Assembly: GCA_963705835.1 (NCBI GenBank)
Contig: CAVPLC010000047.1
Location: 186,001 to 250,000 of the forward strand
Length of the DNA stretch: 64,000 nt
Source of the DNA: Palsa-504 sp963705835
Lineage (GTDB): Bacteria; Actinomycetota; Actinomycetes; Streptosporangiales; Streptosporangiaceae
Direction of reading: 5' to 3'
The translations under genes were made by a program, and so were the position numbers. The notes below the pieces were generated by a model that saw nothing but the letters and a program-made list of their open reading frames with translations, was not told the origin of the DNA and did no database searches. Each line of letters opens with the position of its first letter. Positions within the stretch are counted from its first letter, which is position 1. Below, one piece after another: positions 44,078 to 53,670 of the stretch.

Positions 44078-45736
44078 GTGACTAGTAGTAGCGAAGCATC
44101 GGTTCCGGCGGGAGCGCCCAGGGTCGGGAGTTCCGAGCCCACCCGGCTGTTCGTCCGGCAGACGTCGGGCCTCGTCCGGGACCTGGGGATCCCGGCGGCG
44201 ACGGGGATCTCGCTGGCGTCGGTCGCCGTCGTCAACACGTTCATCAACTTCAACGCCGGGCTGACCGACTTCACCAAGTCCGACATGTACCTGCCGCTGA
44301 TCGCCGCGGCGGTCATCTGGCTGGTCGCCATGTTCGCCTACCGCTACCTGCTGCGCGCGGTCCCGAGGGCGGGCGGCGAGTACGTCTACCTCTCCCGCAT
44401 CGTCTCCCCCGCGGCGGGGTCAGTGGCCGGACTCGGCATCGCCGTGGTGTTCACCTACATCTTGTCGACCAACGCGCACTTCGCCGCGCAGTTCACCCCG
44501 TTCATGCTCAGCGGGCTGGGGGCGGCCTTCCACAGCACCGCGGTGACCAACGCGGGCAACCACCTGACCAGCAATATCGCCATCGCCTGGCTCAGCGTCG
44601 CGGTCATGCTCATCGTCGCGGCGCTGTCGCTGTTCTCGGTCAAGATCGTGGCCAGGATCATCTTCTGGCTGATCGTCCTGCAGGTGCTGGCGTTCATCGT
44701 GCTGATCGGGGTGCTGGCCGCCAACTCGCATAACGACTTCACCTCGGCGCTGGCCACCTACAGCAACCACCCCGGCGCCTTCCAGGACATCATCAACGCG
44801 GCCAAGTCCAACGGCGTGGTGTTCGGCACGTCGATCGCGTCCGCCGTGGCGATCATCCCGTTCATGGTGCTCAACTACAACGGCGTGCTGTACTCCTACT
44901 ACGTCGGCGGCGAGCTGCGCAGGCCGGGCCGGACCTACCTGTACGCGTCGGCGATCAGCATCGGGGTCCTGGTGGTCCTGTGGATCGGCGTGTGGGCGCT
45001 GCTGCGGGCCCGCGTCGGCCTGACCTTCATGCAGGCGCAGGCGAACCTCGGCCTGGCCAACCCGACGGCCTACGGGAAGATCACCAGCCTGAACTCGGTG
45101 GCTGGCGGCCTGGGCTACGGCATGGTGCTGTCCACCGACCCGATCACCAAGATCCTGTTCGCCACCGCCGTGCCGCTGGCCGAGATCGCGGTCAACCTGG
45201 CCTTCCTGACCGTCACCACCCGCGTGCTGTTCGCCCAGGCCTTCGACCGGCTGCTGCCGGTCGGCGTGGCCAAGATCGGTGACCGCAACCACGCGCCGAA
45301 CGTCGCCATCGCCATCGTGCTGGTCATCGGCATCGGGTTCTGCTTCCTGACCAGCCTGGTCAACCTGGGCAACATCGTCGCGCTGCAGAGCCTGTTCTTC
45401 GCGCTCATCCTGCTGGCCGGCGGCATCGCCGCGACCATGCTGCCGATGCGCCGGTCCGACCTGATCCAGACGCCGGGCATGCCCGACGAGGCCAGGCGCC
45501 AGTGGCTGCGCAAGGTCACCGCGGTGGGTGCGGCCACCACGGTGCTGGCCCTGTTCACCGTGTACGAGCTGATCGCCCACTCCAGCGTCTACGGCAAGTT
45601 CAGCTGGGAGTCGATCCTGACGCTGATTATCGTGCTCGGCGCCGGGCCGGTCATCTACCTGATCGCCCGCTCGGTGCGCAAACAGCGCGACGCGCTGGAC
45701 CTGTCGATGGCCATGCGCGAACTTCCGCCGGAGTAG
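44078..45736 (+). CDS. APC-family amino-acid permease
   Basis: 552 residues from the GTG at 44078 with GGAGG 7 nt upstream; the earlier frame has no site. About 12 membrane helices. Family pointers: LIAAAVIWLVAMFAYRYLLR, AVPRAGGEYVYLSRIVSP (the PRAGGxYxY motif of helix 3), VLNYNGVLYSYYVGGELRRP and LGNIVALQSLFFALILLAGG. It imports an amino acid or polyamine by cation coupling. The following phosphoesterase starts 5 nt after its stop and is likely cotranscribed. Substrate unknown. Confidence 0.9.
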   Translation: MTSSSEASVPAGAPRVGSSEPTRLFVRQTSGLVRDLGIPAATGISLASVAVVNTFINFNAGLTDFTKSDMYLPLIAAAVIWLVAMFAYRYLLRAVPRAGGEYVYLSRIVSPAAGSVAGLGIAVVFTYILSTNAHFAAQFTPFMLSGLGAAFHSTAVTNAGNHLTSNIAIAWLSVAVMLIVAALSLFSVKIVARIIFWLIVLQVLAFIVLIGVLAANSHNDFTSALATYSNHPGAFQDIINAAKSNGVVFGTSIASAVAIIPFMVLNYNGVLYSYYVGGELRRPGRTYLYASAISIGVLVVLWIGVWALLRARVGLTFMQAQANLGLANPTAYGKITSLNSVAGGLGYGMVLSTDPITKILFATAVPLAEIAVNLAFLTVTTRVLFAQAFDRLLPVGVAKIGDRNHAPNVAIAIVLVIGIGFCFLTSLVNLGNIVALQSLFFALILLAGGIAATMLPMRRSDLIQTPGMPDEARRQWLRKVTAVGAATTVLALFTVYELIAHSSVYGKFSWESILTLIIVLGAGPVIYLIARSVRKQRDALDLSMAMRELPPE

Positions 45737-45740
45737 CCGG

Positions 45741-46712
45741 ATGTGGGGTAGGTCCAAGGGATCGAAGAAGCGCGCACTGCGCATCTACTTCGCCACCGAC
45801 ATCCACGGATCGGAGGTCTGCTTCCGCAAGTTCCTGGCCGCCGCGAAGGTCTACGAGGCGGACGTGATCATCCTGGGCGGTGACTTCGCGGGCAAGGCCA
45901 TCGTCCCGGTGCTCACCGAGGACGGCATGCTCCGGGCTCGGGCGGGCGGTGAGGACGTGACCGTACCCGAGTCGGAGTGGGACCGGCTCGCCGCCGATCT
46001 CGGCAAGGCCGGGCTCTACCCGGTCCGGATGGATGACGGCGAGCTGACCCGGCTGGCGCAGGACGAGGCGGCCGTGGACCGGCTGTTCCGCACCGAGATC
46101 ACCGCGCAGATGCAGCGCTGGTGCGACCTGGCGGCGGAACGGCTGGACCCCTCCGTACGCTGCATCATCACGCCGGGGAACGACGACCCGGTGGACGCCG
46201 ACCCGGTGCTCGCCGCGCACCCGCGGGTGGAGTGCCCGGAACTCGAGCTGTGCGACCTCGGGCCGGTCACCATGGCCAGCCTGGGCGTGGTGCCGACCAC
46301 GCCGTGGAACACCGAGCGCGAGTGCTCAGAGGACGAACTGGCCAAGCAGATCGACGAGATGCTGGACCGGCTGCCCGAGGGCCGGCCCTTCATCCTCAAC
46401 CTGCACTGCCCGCCGTACGCGTCGGGGCTTGACGACGCCCCAGAGCTCGACGACACGCTGAAGCCGGTGATCCGCGGCGGGCGGCCCAGCATCATCCCGG
46501 TCGGCAGCCACGCGGTGCGGGAGGCCATCAGGCGCTACCAGCCCGTGGTGGGCCTGCACGGGCACATCCACGAGTCGCGCGGCGCGCAGAAGATCGGCCG
46601 CACGCTGTGCGTCAACCCGGGAAGCGACTACTCCTCCGGGGTGCTGCGCGGGGCCGTGGTCGACATCGCGCAGGACGGAAGCTGCCTGGACTTCCTGCTG
46701 ACCACCGGATGA
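45741..46712 (+). CDS. Metallophosphoesterase
   Basis: 323 residues. Calcineurin-like metal ligands are visible: YFATDIHGSEVCFRKFLAAA, IILGGDFAGK, ITPGNDDPVD, LNLHCPPYASGLDDA and GLHGHIHESRGAQ, plus CVNPGSDYSSGVLRG near the end. It would be a two-metal phosphoesterase of unknown substrate. An insertion between the second and third blocks (residues ~60-130) is larger than usual. ATG 5 nt after the permease stop. Confidence 0.9.
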   Translation: MWGRSKGSKKRALRIYFATDIHGSEVCFRKFLAAAKVYEADVIILGGDFAGKAIVPVLTEDGMLRARAGGEDVTVPESEWDRLAADLGKAGLYPVRMDDGELTRLAQDEAAVDRLFRTEITAQMQRWCDLAAERLDPSVRCIITPGNDDPVDADPVLAAHPRVECPELELCDLGPVTMASLGVVPTTPWNTERECSEDELAKQIDEMLDRLPEGRPFILNLHCPPYASGLDDAPELDDTLKPVIRGGRPSIIPVGSHAVREAIRRYQPVVGLHGHIHESRGAQKIGRTLCVNPGSDYSSGVLRGAVVDIAQDGSCLDFLLTTG

Positions 46713-46834
46713 CCTAAGCCATTTTGGCATGGCCGCTATCAAATAGTGGGAATCCGTTTAATTGCGGGCCGATCCGTAGTTCGCACTTATTACGCAGCGT
46801 ATTTGCGTATTAACCGCGCATTAGGGTCAAAGCC

Positions 46835-46862
46835 TTGACGGGCCGACGAATCCGCTCATAGT
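46835..46862 (+). promoter_or_regulatory. Candidate sigma-70-type promoter for the secreted 20-Cys protein
   Basis: TTGACG (46835-46840) and CATAGT (46857-46862) are separated by 16 nt, near the optimal spacing. The preceding 100 bases are distinctly AT-richer than the surroundings. The start codon at 46918 lies 55 nt downstream of the -10 box, with GAGGAG before it. No other promoter-like pair is seen in the gap. Confidence 0.5.
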
Positions 46863-46917
46863 GTCCGATTCAGTCCGTTCCAAGGTCGCGATTGGCCTAC
46901 TCGACGAGGAGACGCGG

Positions 46918-48715
46918 ATGCGGAAAGTCCCGAAATCGCACATCTTGTCAAAGAAGCTTCCAAAGCGGCGGCTATGGGGAGGTCCTGCCCGCCGTGCTGG
47001 GCCTGATGACGCTGGGGGTGATGTACGCTCCGGCGGCGGTCGGAGCCGCGGCAGCGACGCCCGCGGCGGCCAAGTCGGCGCCCTTCACCATCAAGCCGAA
47101 CGCATCGGGAGGCCTGGACTGCAACGGCTTCAGCCCGATCCAGAAGACGATCCTGGGGGCCGCCACTTGCACCGACCCCAAGGGCGGCACCGTCAACAAC
47201 AAGAACACCTGGGGTGGCCGCTTCTACGACAACGGCCACTACATCGGCCACGACGAGCCCAACGTCGGGTTCTTCTCGAACCGGGCGGGGTCGGGCGACA
47301 ACGTGAACTGGACCTATACGCTACCCAAGGACCCCACGGCCGCGCCGACCGTGAAGACGCCGGGCAAGGACGTCTCGCACTGGTTCGAGCTGACCGTCGC
47401 AACCTGGCTGGGGATGGCCCTGTGCGACGGGAACTCCTACCCGCAGCTTCCGTGCACCCCGGAGAGCGACGCCAACGCGCCGGCCTGCTTCGGAGTGAGC
47501 TGCCCGCAGGCGAGCTACCCGGGCGGGGGCAGCGCGTTCCTCGAGATGCAGTTCTACCCGCCGGGCGACGCCCCGTTCATCGAGAACGTGAGCTGCAACA
47601 ACACGCAGTGGTGCGCGTCGCTGCACATCAACGAGGCCGAGTGCACGTTCAACTTCGTCAGTTGTAATAACAACTGCAGGGAGACGACCAACTTCGCGTT
47701 CATCCAGACGAACGGCGTCCCCACCGGGCCGCCCAGCCCGCAGCTGATGAACAACGCGTCGGCCGAGCCGAACGCCCAGACCCTGCTGATGAACCCAGGC
47801 GACAAGCTCCAGATCCACATCGTCGACGCGGCGGCGCCGGGGGTGCCTACGGCGGGCATACCACCGGGCAAGGCCCTTGAATTGACGATCGACGACCTCA
47901 CGACCGGTCAGACCGGCTTCATGCAGGCGTCGGCCGCCAACGGCTTCGCCCAGACCGACATCGCGACCTGCAACGGGCGCCTGTTCAACTTCCAGCCCGA
48001 GTACCGGACGTCCAAGCCCGGCAACATCGTCCCCTGGGCCGCGATCCAGGCCAACGTCAGCTCGACGGTCGAGATCGGGCACTTCACCCCGTGCACCTCG
48101 GTGAGCGGCCTACTCGGCAATGGCGTCGGCGGCAACGGTGACCCCGTCTTCAGCACCTGCAACGGGCCGTACGAGACCACGGCCGACACCAGCGAGCCGC
48201 AGGAGGCGGGCATGGATACGCCCTGCTACCCAGCCGGCGCTACTCACGGATCGCTCAATTCCGATCCCAACCCGATAGCGAACTGCACGGATCTGACCGC
48301 CGGTGACCTCGACTTCGACGGGTCGACGTACCGGACCGACTATCCGACCAGCGGCACGATCAACCCGACGGCGATCAACCCGGGCAGCTTCCTGTTGTCG
48401 CAGCCCACGTCGTCCGGGCACGCCTACCCGCAGATCAAGTTCCAGGCCGACATCGGCCTGAGCGAACTGGCCTGCAACGGCACGACCGGCGCCGGGTGCA
48501 CGGTGCCGCCGACGGGCTCCTACGTCGACCAGCCCGGCCACACCACCTTCTACCCGTTCTGGAGCGTGAACTTCGGCGGCGGATGCTCGTTCGTGTTCGG
48601 GAACAACACCACCGGGGTCAAGGACTTCGGCATGGACGCCGAGTACGGGAAGGTCATGTCCGCAACGCTCGGTTACCCCGAATTCGAGGGGAGGCTCATG
48701 GCCAACCCCTGCTAA
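46918..48715 (+). CDS. Large secreted cysteine-rich protein, frameshifted in signal peptide
   Basis: Best start is ATG 46918 (GAGGAG, 6 nt): MRKVPKSHILSKKLPKRRLW, then one extra base near 46975-46985 moves the reading to LPAVLGLMTLGVMYAPAAVG, completing a signal peptide. The ~570-residue exported part is rich in N, G, T and P and has 20 cysteines, an even number fitting ten disulfides. Typical stretches: NKNTWGGRFYDNGHYIGHDE, SHWFELTVATWLGMALCDG, SCNNNCRETTNFAFIQTNG, VNFGGGCSFVFGNNTTG. I do not recognise a named domain. It is probably an abundant extracellular protein. Confidence 0.75.
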
Positions 48716-48767
48716 GGGTAGGCAAATGCTCGCCCCGTGAGAATCGGTGACGGGCTCAGACCGTAAT

Positions 48768-48819
48768 ACCACTGCCCGTTCTGGATAATGAATTTCTTTT
48801 ATCCCGAACGGGCAGTGGT
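48768..48819. repeat. Repeat copy 4: 14-bp perfect dyad
   Basis: ACCACTGCCCGTTC (48768-48781) and GAACGGGCAGTGGT (48806-48819) pair perfectly around a 24-nt AT-rich loop. Its arms match the motif of repeat copies 1 and 2 at 12 of 13 core positions. It follows the secreted-protein stop by ~50 nt and could act as terminator for it or lie upstream of the hydrolase at 48914. Confidence 0.75.
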
Positions 48820-48913
48820 GGCGGCGAGCTCGGCCATTATGACGGGCCGATGAGTTCCCCCGGTGTGGTACGTCTCATGAGAACAGGGCCGTGGACCGCT
48901 GAAGGGGGCACCG

Positions 48914-49779
48914 ATGACCGAACCGAAGACCGAGACGCTGGATGCGCCGGGTGCCGTGCTGCACTACGACGTGCGGCGCAACGATTCAAGCACCGAGCCG
49001 GTGCTGCTGATCATCGGGTCGCCGATGGGCGCCGCCGGGTTCGTCACCCTGGCCGGGCACTTCACCGACCGCACGGTCGTGACCTACGACCCGCGCGGGG
49101 CCGGGCGCAGCCCGCGTACCGACGGCGCGCTGGAGACCACGCCCGACGAGCACGCCGACGACCTGCACCGGCTGATCACGGCGCTGGACGCCGGGCCGGT
49201 GGACATCTTCGCCAGCAGCGGCGGCGCCGTCAACGCACTGGCCCTGGTGGCCAAGCATCCCGAGCAGGTCAGGACGCTGGTGGCGCACGAGCCGCCCGCG
49301 ATGCGGGAACTGCCGGACGCCGAGACCGCGCTGGCCGTGTGCGTGGACATGCACGAGACGTACCTGCGCAGCGGCTTCGGCCGGCCATGGCGAAGTTCAT
49401 CGCGCTGGTCAGCCAGCCGGGCCCGATCCCCGCCGACTACCTGGACCGGCCCGCTCCGGACCCCGCCGCCTTCGGGTTGCCGGCCGAGGACGATGGCTCG
49501 CGCAACGACCCGCTGGTGGGGCTGAACATGATCCCGGGCTCGCATTACCGGCACGATTTCGACGCGCTCCGCGCGGCACCAACCCGTGTCATCCTCGCGG
49601 TCGGGGAGGAATCCGGGCAGATGGTGGCCGGCCGCGCGGGCATCGCGGTGGCCGAGCGGCTGGGTACCGCGCCCGTCACCTTCCCGGGCGGGCACGACGG
49701 GTTCCTCGGCGGTGAGTACGGCGGGATGGGTAAGCCCGACGCCTTCGCCGCCACCCTGCGCGAGGTCCTCACGGGCTGA
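48914..49779 (+). CDS. Alpha/beta hydrolase, frameshifted
   Basis: ATG with GGGGG upstream. The first ~155 residues are in frame: VLLIIGSPMGAAGFVTLAGH, DRTVVTYDPRGAGRSPRTDG, and the nucleophile elbow FASSGGAVNALALVA (S in the S-x-G elbow form). Near 49380 one base is missing, and the rest (AMAKFIALVSQPGPIPADYL, ILAVGEESGQMVAGRAGIAV, VTFPGGHDGFLGG with the catalytic histidine) is in another frame to 49779. A full protein of ~288 residues would result if repaired. Related actinobacterial proteins are uncharacterised hydrolases. The hydrolase's last bases overlap a convergent remnant. Confidence 0.82.
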
Positions 49780-50020
49780 GGACCAGGTCGAAGTTGATCG
49801 CCGCCCCGGCGGTCAGCCCGGCGGCCGCGGCCGTGATGACCTGCGCCTGGATGTTGGCGAGGTTGCCCGCGACCCACACCCCGGGCACGGCGGTCGCGCC
49901 GGTGGGATCCGCCTCGATCTGGGTTCCCACCAAGTAGTCGCCGAGCAGAACCTCGGCCGCTAGGCCGAGGGCGTGTTCGGCCCCAGGGCGAGCGCATCCA
50001 CGTCCGGGCCCGCCCGCGCG
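49769..50020 (-). pseudogene. C-terminal remnant of an FAD-dependent thioredoxin-reductase-like enzyme
   Basis: Minus-strand reading gives LLGDYLVGTQIEADPTGATA, then VPGVWVAGNLANIQAQVITA, then AAGLTAGAAINFDLVLSP and a stop at 49769. This is the typical last ~60 residues of NAD(P)/FAD oxidoreductases (the TSVPGVWAAGN segment). An ARAGPDVDALALGP piece just upstream lies in another frame, so the remnant is broken as well as truncated. Nothing of the FAD- or NAD-binding motifs remains. Confidence 0.55.
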
Positions 50021-50112
50021 GCCGTCGCGACTGACGCGATCAGTGTTCGCGTTGCGGGGTAACCGGAATTACGGCAGCGTGGTGTTAGCCGCCGAGCGAT
50101 CCCGGAGTAGCC

Positions 50113-51618
50113 ATGCCGCGCAAACCGCTGGAGCCTGGCGATCCCGTGCGCCTGGGCCGTTTCGAGTTGCTCGCGCGGCTCGGCGAGGGCGGCCAGGGCG
50201 TGGTCTACCTCGGCCGCGGGACCGGTCCCGGGGAAGAGCGGGTCGCGGTCAAGGTGCTGCGGTCCACCGTCGACCCCCTCGTCATGGAACGGCTGGGTCG
50301 CGAGCTGGAGGCGGTCCACCAGGTCCAGCCGTTCGTCACCGCCCGCATCATCGAGGCCTCGTCAGACGGCGACCGGCGCTTCGTGGTCAGCGAGTTCATC
50401 GACGGCCCGTCGCTGCAGGAGCGGGTGGACGCCCAGGGTCCGCTGCCCGAGGGCGACCTGCTGCGCCTGGCGGTGGGGACGGCGACCGCGCTGACCGCCA
50501 TCCACGGCGCGGGGGTGGTACACCGTGACTTCAAGCCGGCCAACGTGCTGCTCGGTCCCGACGGTCCCCGCGTGGTGGACTTCGGCATCGCCCGGCTGAC
50601 CGACGCGGCGACGATCACCAGCGGGCTCATCGGCACCCCGGCCTACGTGGCCCCCGAGCAGCTGGCGGGCGTACGGCCGACCAGCGCCGTGGACATCTTC
50701 GCGTGGGCGGTGACCGTGATGTTCGCCGCCACCGGGCGGCTGGCGTTCGGGGCCGACTCGGTGCCCGCCGTCATGCACCGCATCATGTACGAGGAGCCAG
50801 ACGTGCGCGGCCTGCCGCCGTCGCTGCAGCCGGTGGTCCTGCAGTGCCTGGACAAGGACCCGGTGCGCCGGCCGACAGCGCGTGAGCTGCTGCTCCGCCT
50901 GGTCGACCCGTCGGCGCAGCATCCCCAGCTCGACCTGGGATCCCACGGCGAACCGGTGGCCAGGACGGTGGGACCCGCCGGTGCGGACCCCAGGGCCCTG
51001 TGGACCGACCCGGTGCCCGCGATGCCCGGGTCCACGATCTCCGGGCCGGACGGGCTCACCCGGGCGGCCCGGTCACGGCGAGGGCCGGTGCTGGCCGCCG
51101 TCGGCGGCGGCGCCGCGGTGCTCGCGCTCATCGTGGTCGGCGTCTTGCTGCTGACCCGGGGATCGCCGGGCGGTCACGGGACCGCCACCGGGAGCACGTC
51201 GGCGGCCGGGCACGCCAGCAGCACGGCGCCGCCCAGCAGCACGGCGTCAGTGACGGCGCAGGCCACCGGGGCCACCATCCCATCGCAGTTCGCGGGCACC
51301 TGGGCGGGCACGGCGACGATTTCCGCCATCGGGAACTCCAGCTTCGGCATACAGAACCCGATCACATTCACGTTCGCGGCCGGCGGGACGACGGCCCACG
51401 AGACCGACCAGGACCCGTCATCGGGCAGTACCTGCGTCAACACGCTGACGCTGACTAAGGCCACGGCGACCGTGCTCACCTTCAGCGAGCCGACGGCCGG
51501 GCAGTGCGTGGCCGGGACCGTGACGTTCACCCGGCACGGGGCGAACCTGGACTACCGCTGGCTCGATGCGGCCGGCCTCGAGCAGAACACCGCCACCCTG
51601 CGCAAGAAGGCGAAATGA
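50113..51618 (+). CDS. Transmembrane serine/threonine protein kinase
   Basis: 501 residues, ATG with GGAG. The kinase domain spans residues ~17-270: glycine loop LGEGGQGVVYLG, lysine K47 in VAVKVLR, HRDFKPANVLL with D139, DFGIARLTD with D156, and GTPAYVAPEQLAG. A P/R-rich juxtamembrane stretch leads to one membrane helix near residues 320-343. The extracellular ~150 residues hold a beta-rich domain (FAGTWAGTATISAIGN), not PASTA repeats. The likely role is to sense an outside ligand. Its stop overlaps the next ATG (ATGA). Confidence 0.93.
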   Translation: MPRKPLEPGDPVRLGRFELLARLGEGGQGVVYLGRGTGPGEERVAVKVLRSTVDPLVMERLGRELEAVHQVQPFVTARIIEASSDGDRRFVVSEFIDGPSLQERVDAQGPLPEGDLLRLAVGTATALTAIHGAGVVHRDFKPANVLLGPDGPRVVDFGIARLTDAATITSGLIGTPAYVAPEQLAGVRPTSAVDIFAWAVTVMFAATGRLAFGADSVPAVMHRIMYEEPDVRGLPPSLQPVVLQCLDKDPVRRPTARELLLRLVDPSAQHPQLDLGSHGEPVARTVGPAGADPRALWTDPVPAMPGSTISGPDGLTRAARSRRGPVLAAVGGGAAVLALIVVGVLLLTRGSPGGHGTATGSTSAAGHASSTAPPSSTASVTAQATGATIPSQFAGTWAGTATISAIGNSSFGIQNPITFTFAAGGTTAHETDQDPSSGSTCVNTLTLTKATATVLTFSEPTAGQCVAGTVTFTRHGANLDYRWLDAAGLEQNTATLRKKAK

Positions 51619-51863
51619 TGGCACCCACCCAGGACCGTTCGGAGAACCCAGAAGGGCCGGGGCCGCCACCGCGGCGTGGTGACCGGCGGCTGTACTTCGC
51701 GCTCATGACGGTCTGCATCGGGCTGTTCGTCCTGTCCTGGGCGGTGCTGGACCGGTACTCTACGACTGCGGCGGTGGTGGTCAGCATCGTGGCGCTGGTC
51801 ATCCCGCCGTTCGCCGTGATCATCGCCAACGCGGCGAGCGCGACGGATCGCCGGCGTCCGTAA
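51615..51863 (+). CDS. DUF3099-like two-helix membrane protein
   Basis: 82 residues. A charged N-terminus (SENPEGPGPPPRRGDRR) is followed by LYFALMTVCIGLFVLSWAVL and STTAAVVVSIVALVIPPFAV plus IIANA. The two-helix pattern and the PPFAVIIANA ending are those of actinobacterial DUF3099 proteins. It is translationally coupled to the kinase through an ATGA overlap, with AGAAGG inside the kinase 3' end, which suggests a functional link. Whether it is a substrate or partner of the kinase is unknown. Confidence 0.78.
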   Translation: MMAPTQDRSENPEGPGPPPRRGDRRLYFALMTVCIGLFVLSWAVLDRYSTTAAVVVSIVALVIPPFAVIIANAASATDRRRP

Positions 51864-51940
51864 CGACTCAGCCGATGGGGCCCAGAAGGGGGCACAATGG
51901 GGCTGTCCGCGTGCTTGCCAACCCAGGGAAAGAGCGTCGC

Positions 51941-52753
51941 ATGACCGACAACTCGCCTGCCGACCCGCAGCCGGCGCCGGGGATCGACACCAGGGTGCCG
52001 CACTCGGCACGGATCTGGAACTACTGGCTGGGCGGCAAGGACAATTACGCCGTGGATCGCGCGGCCGGCGACCAGTTCCTGCAGATCTTCCCGGACATCG
52101 CGGTCGTGGCCCGGGCCAGCCGGGCCTTCATGGGCCGCGCGGTGCGCTACCTGGCGGACGAGGCGGGGGTCCGGCAGTTCATGGATATCGGCACCGGCTT
52201 GCCGGTCGCGGGCAGCACGCATGAGATCGCGCAGCAGGTGGCGCCCGAATCCCGGATCGTCTACGTCGACAACGACCCCGTGGTCCTGGCGCACGCGCAG
52301 GCGCTGCTGGTGTCCGCTCCCGAGGGGGCGACCGACTACGTCGACGCCGACATGCGCGAACCCGAGCAGATCGTGCAGGCCGCGGCCAAGACGCTGGACT
52401 TCAGCCGGCCCGTCGCGATCATGCTGCTGGGGGTCCTCGGCCACGTCGTCGACGACGAGGAGGCCCAGTCGATCGTCCGGCGGCTGGTGGACGCCGTGCC
52501 GTCCGGCAGCTACCTGGTACTCAGCGACGGGACCAACGTCATCCACGGCGACCAGGGCGAGGCGGCCCAGCAGGACTACAACGAGAGCGGCGCCGCGCCG
52601 TACTGCCTGCGCAGCCCTGACCAGATCGGCCGGTTCTTCGACGGGCTGGACCTGGTGGAGCCCGGCCTGGTCTCGGTTCCGCGGTGGCGGCCCGAGGGTT
52701 CCGGGGTCCCGGACGAGGTGGACCAGTTCGGTGCGGTAGGCCGCAAGCCCTGA
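51941..52753 (+). CDS. PF04672-family SAM-dependent methyltransferase
   Basis: 270 residues from the ATG at 51941 (AGGGAAAGAG upstream). The diagnostic start PHSARIWNYWLGGKDNYAVD is followed by FMDIGTGLPVAGSTHEIAQQ (SAM motif I), IVYVDNDPVVLAHAQALLV (motif II) and IMLLGVLGHVVDDEEA. This family is strongly expanded in streptomycetes and relatives and is uncharacterised. RFFDGLDLVEPGLVSVPRW is the typical C-terminus. Monocistronic. Confidence 0.92.
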   Translation: MTDNSPADPQPAPGIDTRVPHSARIWNYWLGGKDNYAVDRAAGDQFLQIFPDIAVVARASRAFMGRAVRYLADEAGVRQFMDIGTGLPVAGSTHEIAQQVAPESRIVYVDNDPVVLAHAQALLVSAPEGATDYVDADMREPEQIVQAAAKTLDFSRPVAIMLLGVLGHVVDDEEAQSIVRRLVDAVPSGSYLVLSDGTNVIHGDQGEAAQQDYNESGAAPYCLRSPDQIGRFFDGLDLVEPGLVSVPRWRPEGSGVPDEVDQFGAVGRKP

Positions 52754-52760
52754 GCTCGTT

Positions 52761-53156
52761 TTACGCGGCGTACCCGGTGACCTTCTCGACCACCATGCGC
52801 ACGACCACGCGGACCGCGCCGGGCCGGTCGGGGCTCGGGTCCCTGCCGTCGTACTTCCACGACAGCTCGGTGTCGACCCGCCGCCCGACGTCGGGCGTCA
52901 TCGACGCCCGGCCCCGCAGCTCGACGTAGTTCTCCGGGTCGGCCGAGTCGATCACGGAGACGCTGACACGCGGGTCGCGCTGCATGTTGCGGTGCTTCAC
53001 GCGCCCGGCCACGGTCGAGAACAACAGGTCCTCGCCGTCACGGCCGACCCACACCACGGAGGTCTGCGGGCTGCCGTCCGGATTGACGGTGGCCAGCACC
53101 GCGTAGTTCCTGCCGTCGATGAGGGCGAGCGTGGCTTCGCTGAGCGGGATACCCAT
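52761..53156 (-). CDS. PPOX-class F420/FMN-dependent oxidoreductase
   Basis: 131 residues, split-barrel flavin/F420-binding fold. Starts MGIPLSEATLALIDGRNYAV, then LATVNPDGSPQTSVVWVGRD, LLFSTVAGRVKHRNMQRDP and RVSVSVIDSADPENYVELRG, the standard order of strands in the PPOX-class F420-dependent family (TIGR03618-like). It probably reduces or binds an unidentified substrate with F420H2 or FMN. Convergent with the methyltransferase (7-nt gap). Confidence 0.9.
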   Translation of the reverse strand: MGIPLSEATLALIDGRNYAVLATVNPDGSPQTSVVWVGRDGEDLLFSTVAGRVKHRNMQRDPRVSVSVIDSADPENYVELRGRASMTPDVGRRVDTELSWKYDGRDPSPDRPGAVRVVVRMVVEKVTGYAA

Positions 53157-53670
53157 GGCTGCACGGTAGCAGCGGGTCCGGTGCGGGCGCGTTACGGGCG
53201 GGGCGGGGGCGGCACCCGGCCTTCCATCACGTTCCAGAGCGGGCCTTCACGTGTCACCCGGCTATTCCTATCAGATGATGCACGGCCATCCGGCCCCCGG
53301 GGAGCGGACCCGGACCCGGGCATCTGCATAGCGGTGCGGCGGCGATTTCCGTTACGCCGGTGAGGGATTGTGGCCGCCCTAAAGGAAAGCAGGGCGGACC
53401 GCAATCTGACGGTCCGGACGGCATTTACGACGTTGTAATCATGCGGAAGCGCTCCGTATATAGGGAGCCGGCCTGGCCGCGAGCAGCAGGTTTGCCCGCC
53501 CGAGTCGAGCTATTTGTCGGCTGGTTCTCGGCGTGTCGTCCGGCCGAGAAGGAATCCGCACGGTACAAAAGGGATGTCATCGTCAGGCGTCAGAATTGCG
53601 TGGCCAACCCCTACGGAATACCTGATTGCCGGTACGGCGCGGTGGGCGGGTCCGCTGGAGGTATTCGGAA
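53157..53670. other. Intergenic stretch without a supported gene
   Basis: 514 bases between two divergent starts. Frames here are short and lack ribosome sites or recognisable domains. An AT-richer patch around 53440-53465 (CGCTCCGTATATAGGG) could belong to a promoter for the DUF4232 gene at 53671, but no clean -35/-10 pair is seen. Confidence 0.6.

Noticed and set aside
44420..45784. A 454-residue minus-strand frame opposite the permease.
   Set aside because: Antisense shadow; the permease has clear membrane helices and a ribosome site.
48768..48819. Calling the dyad a simple intrinsic terminator.
   Set aside because: The 24-nt loop is long, there is no T-run, and the arm sequence recurs at three other loci, so repeat is the safer label.
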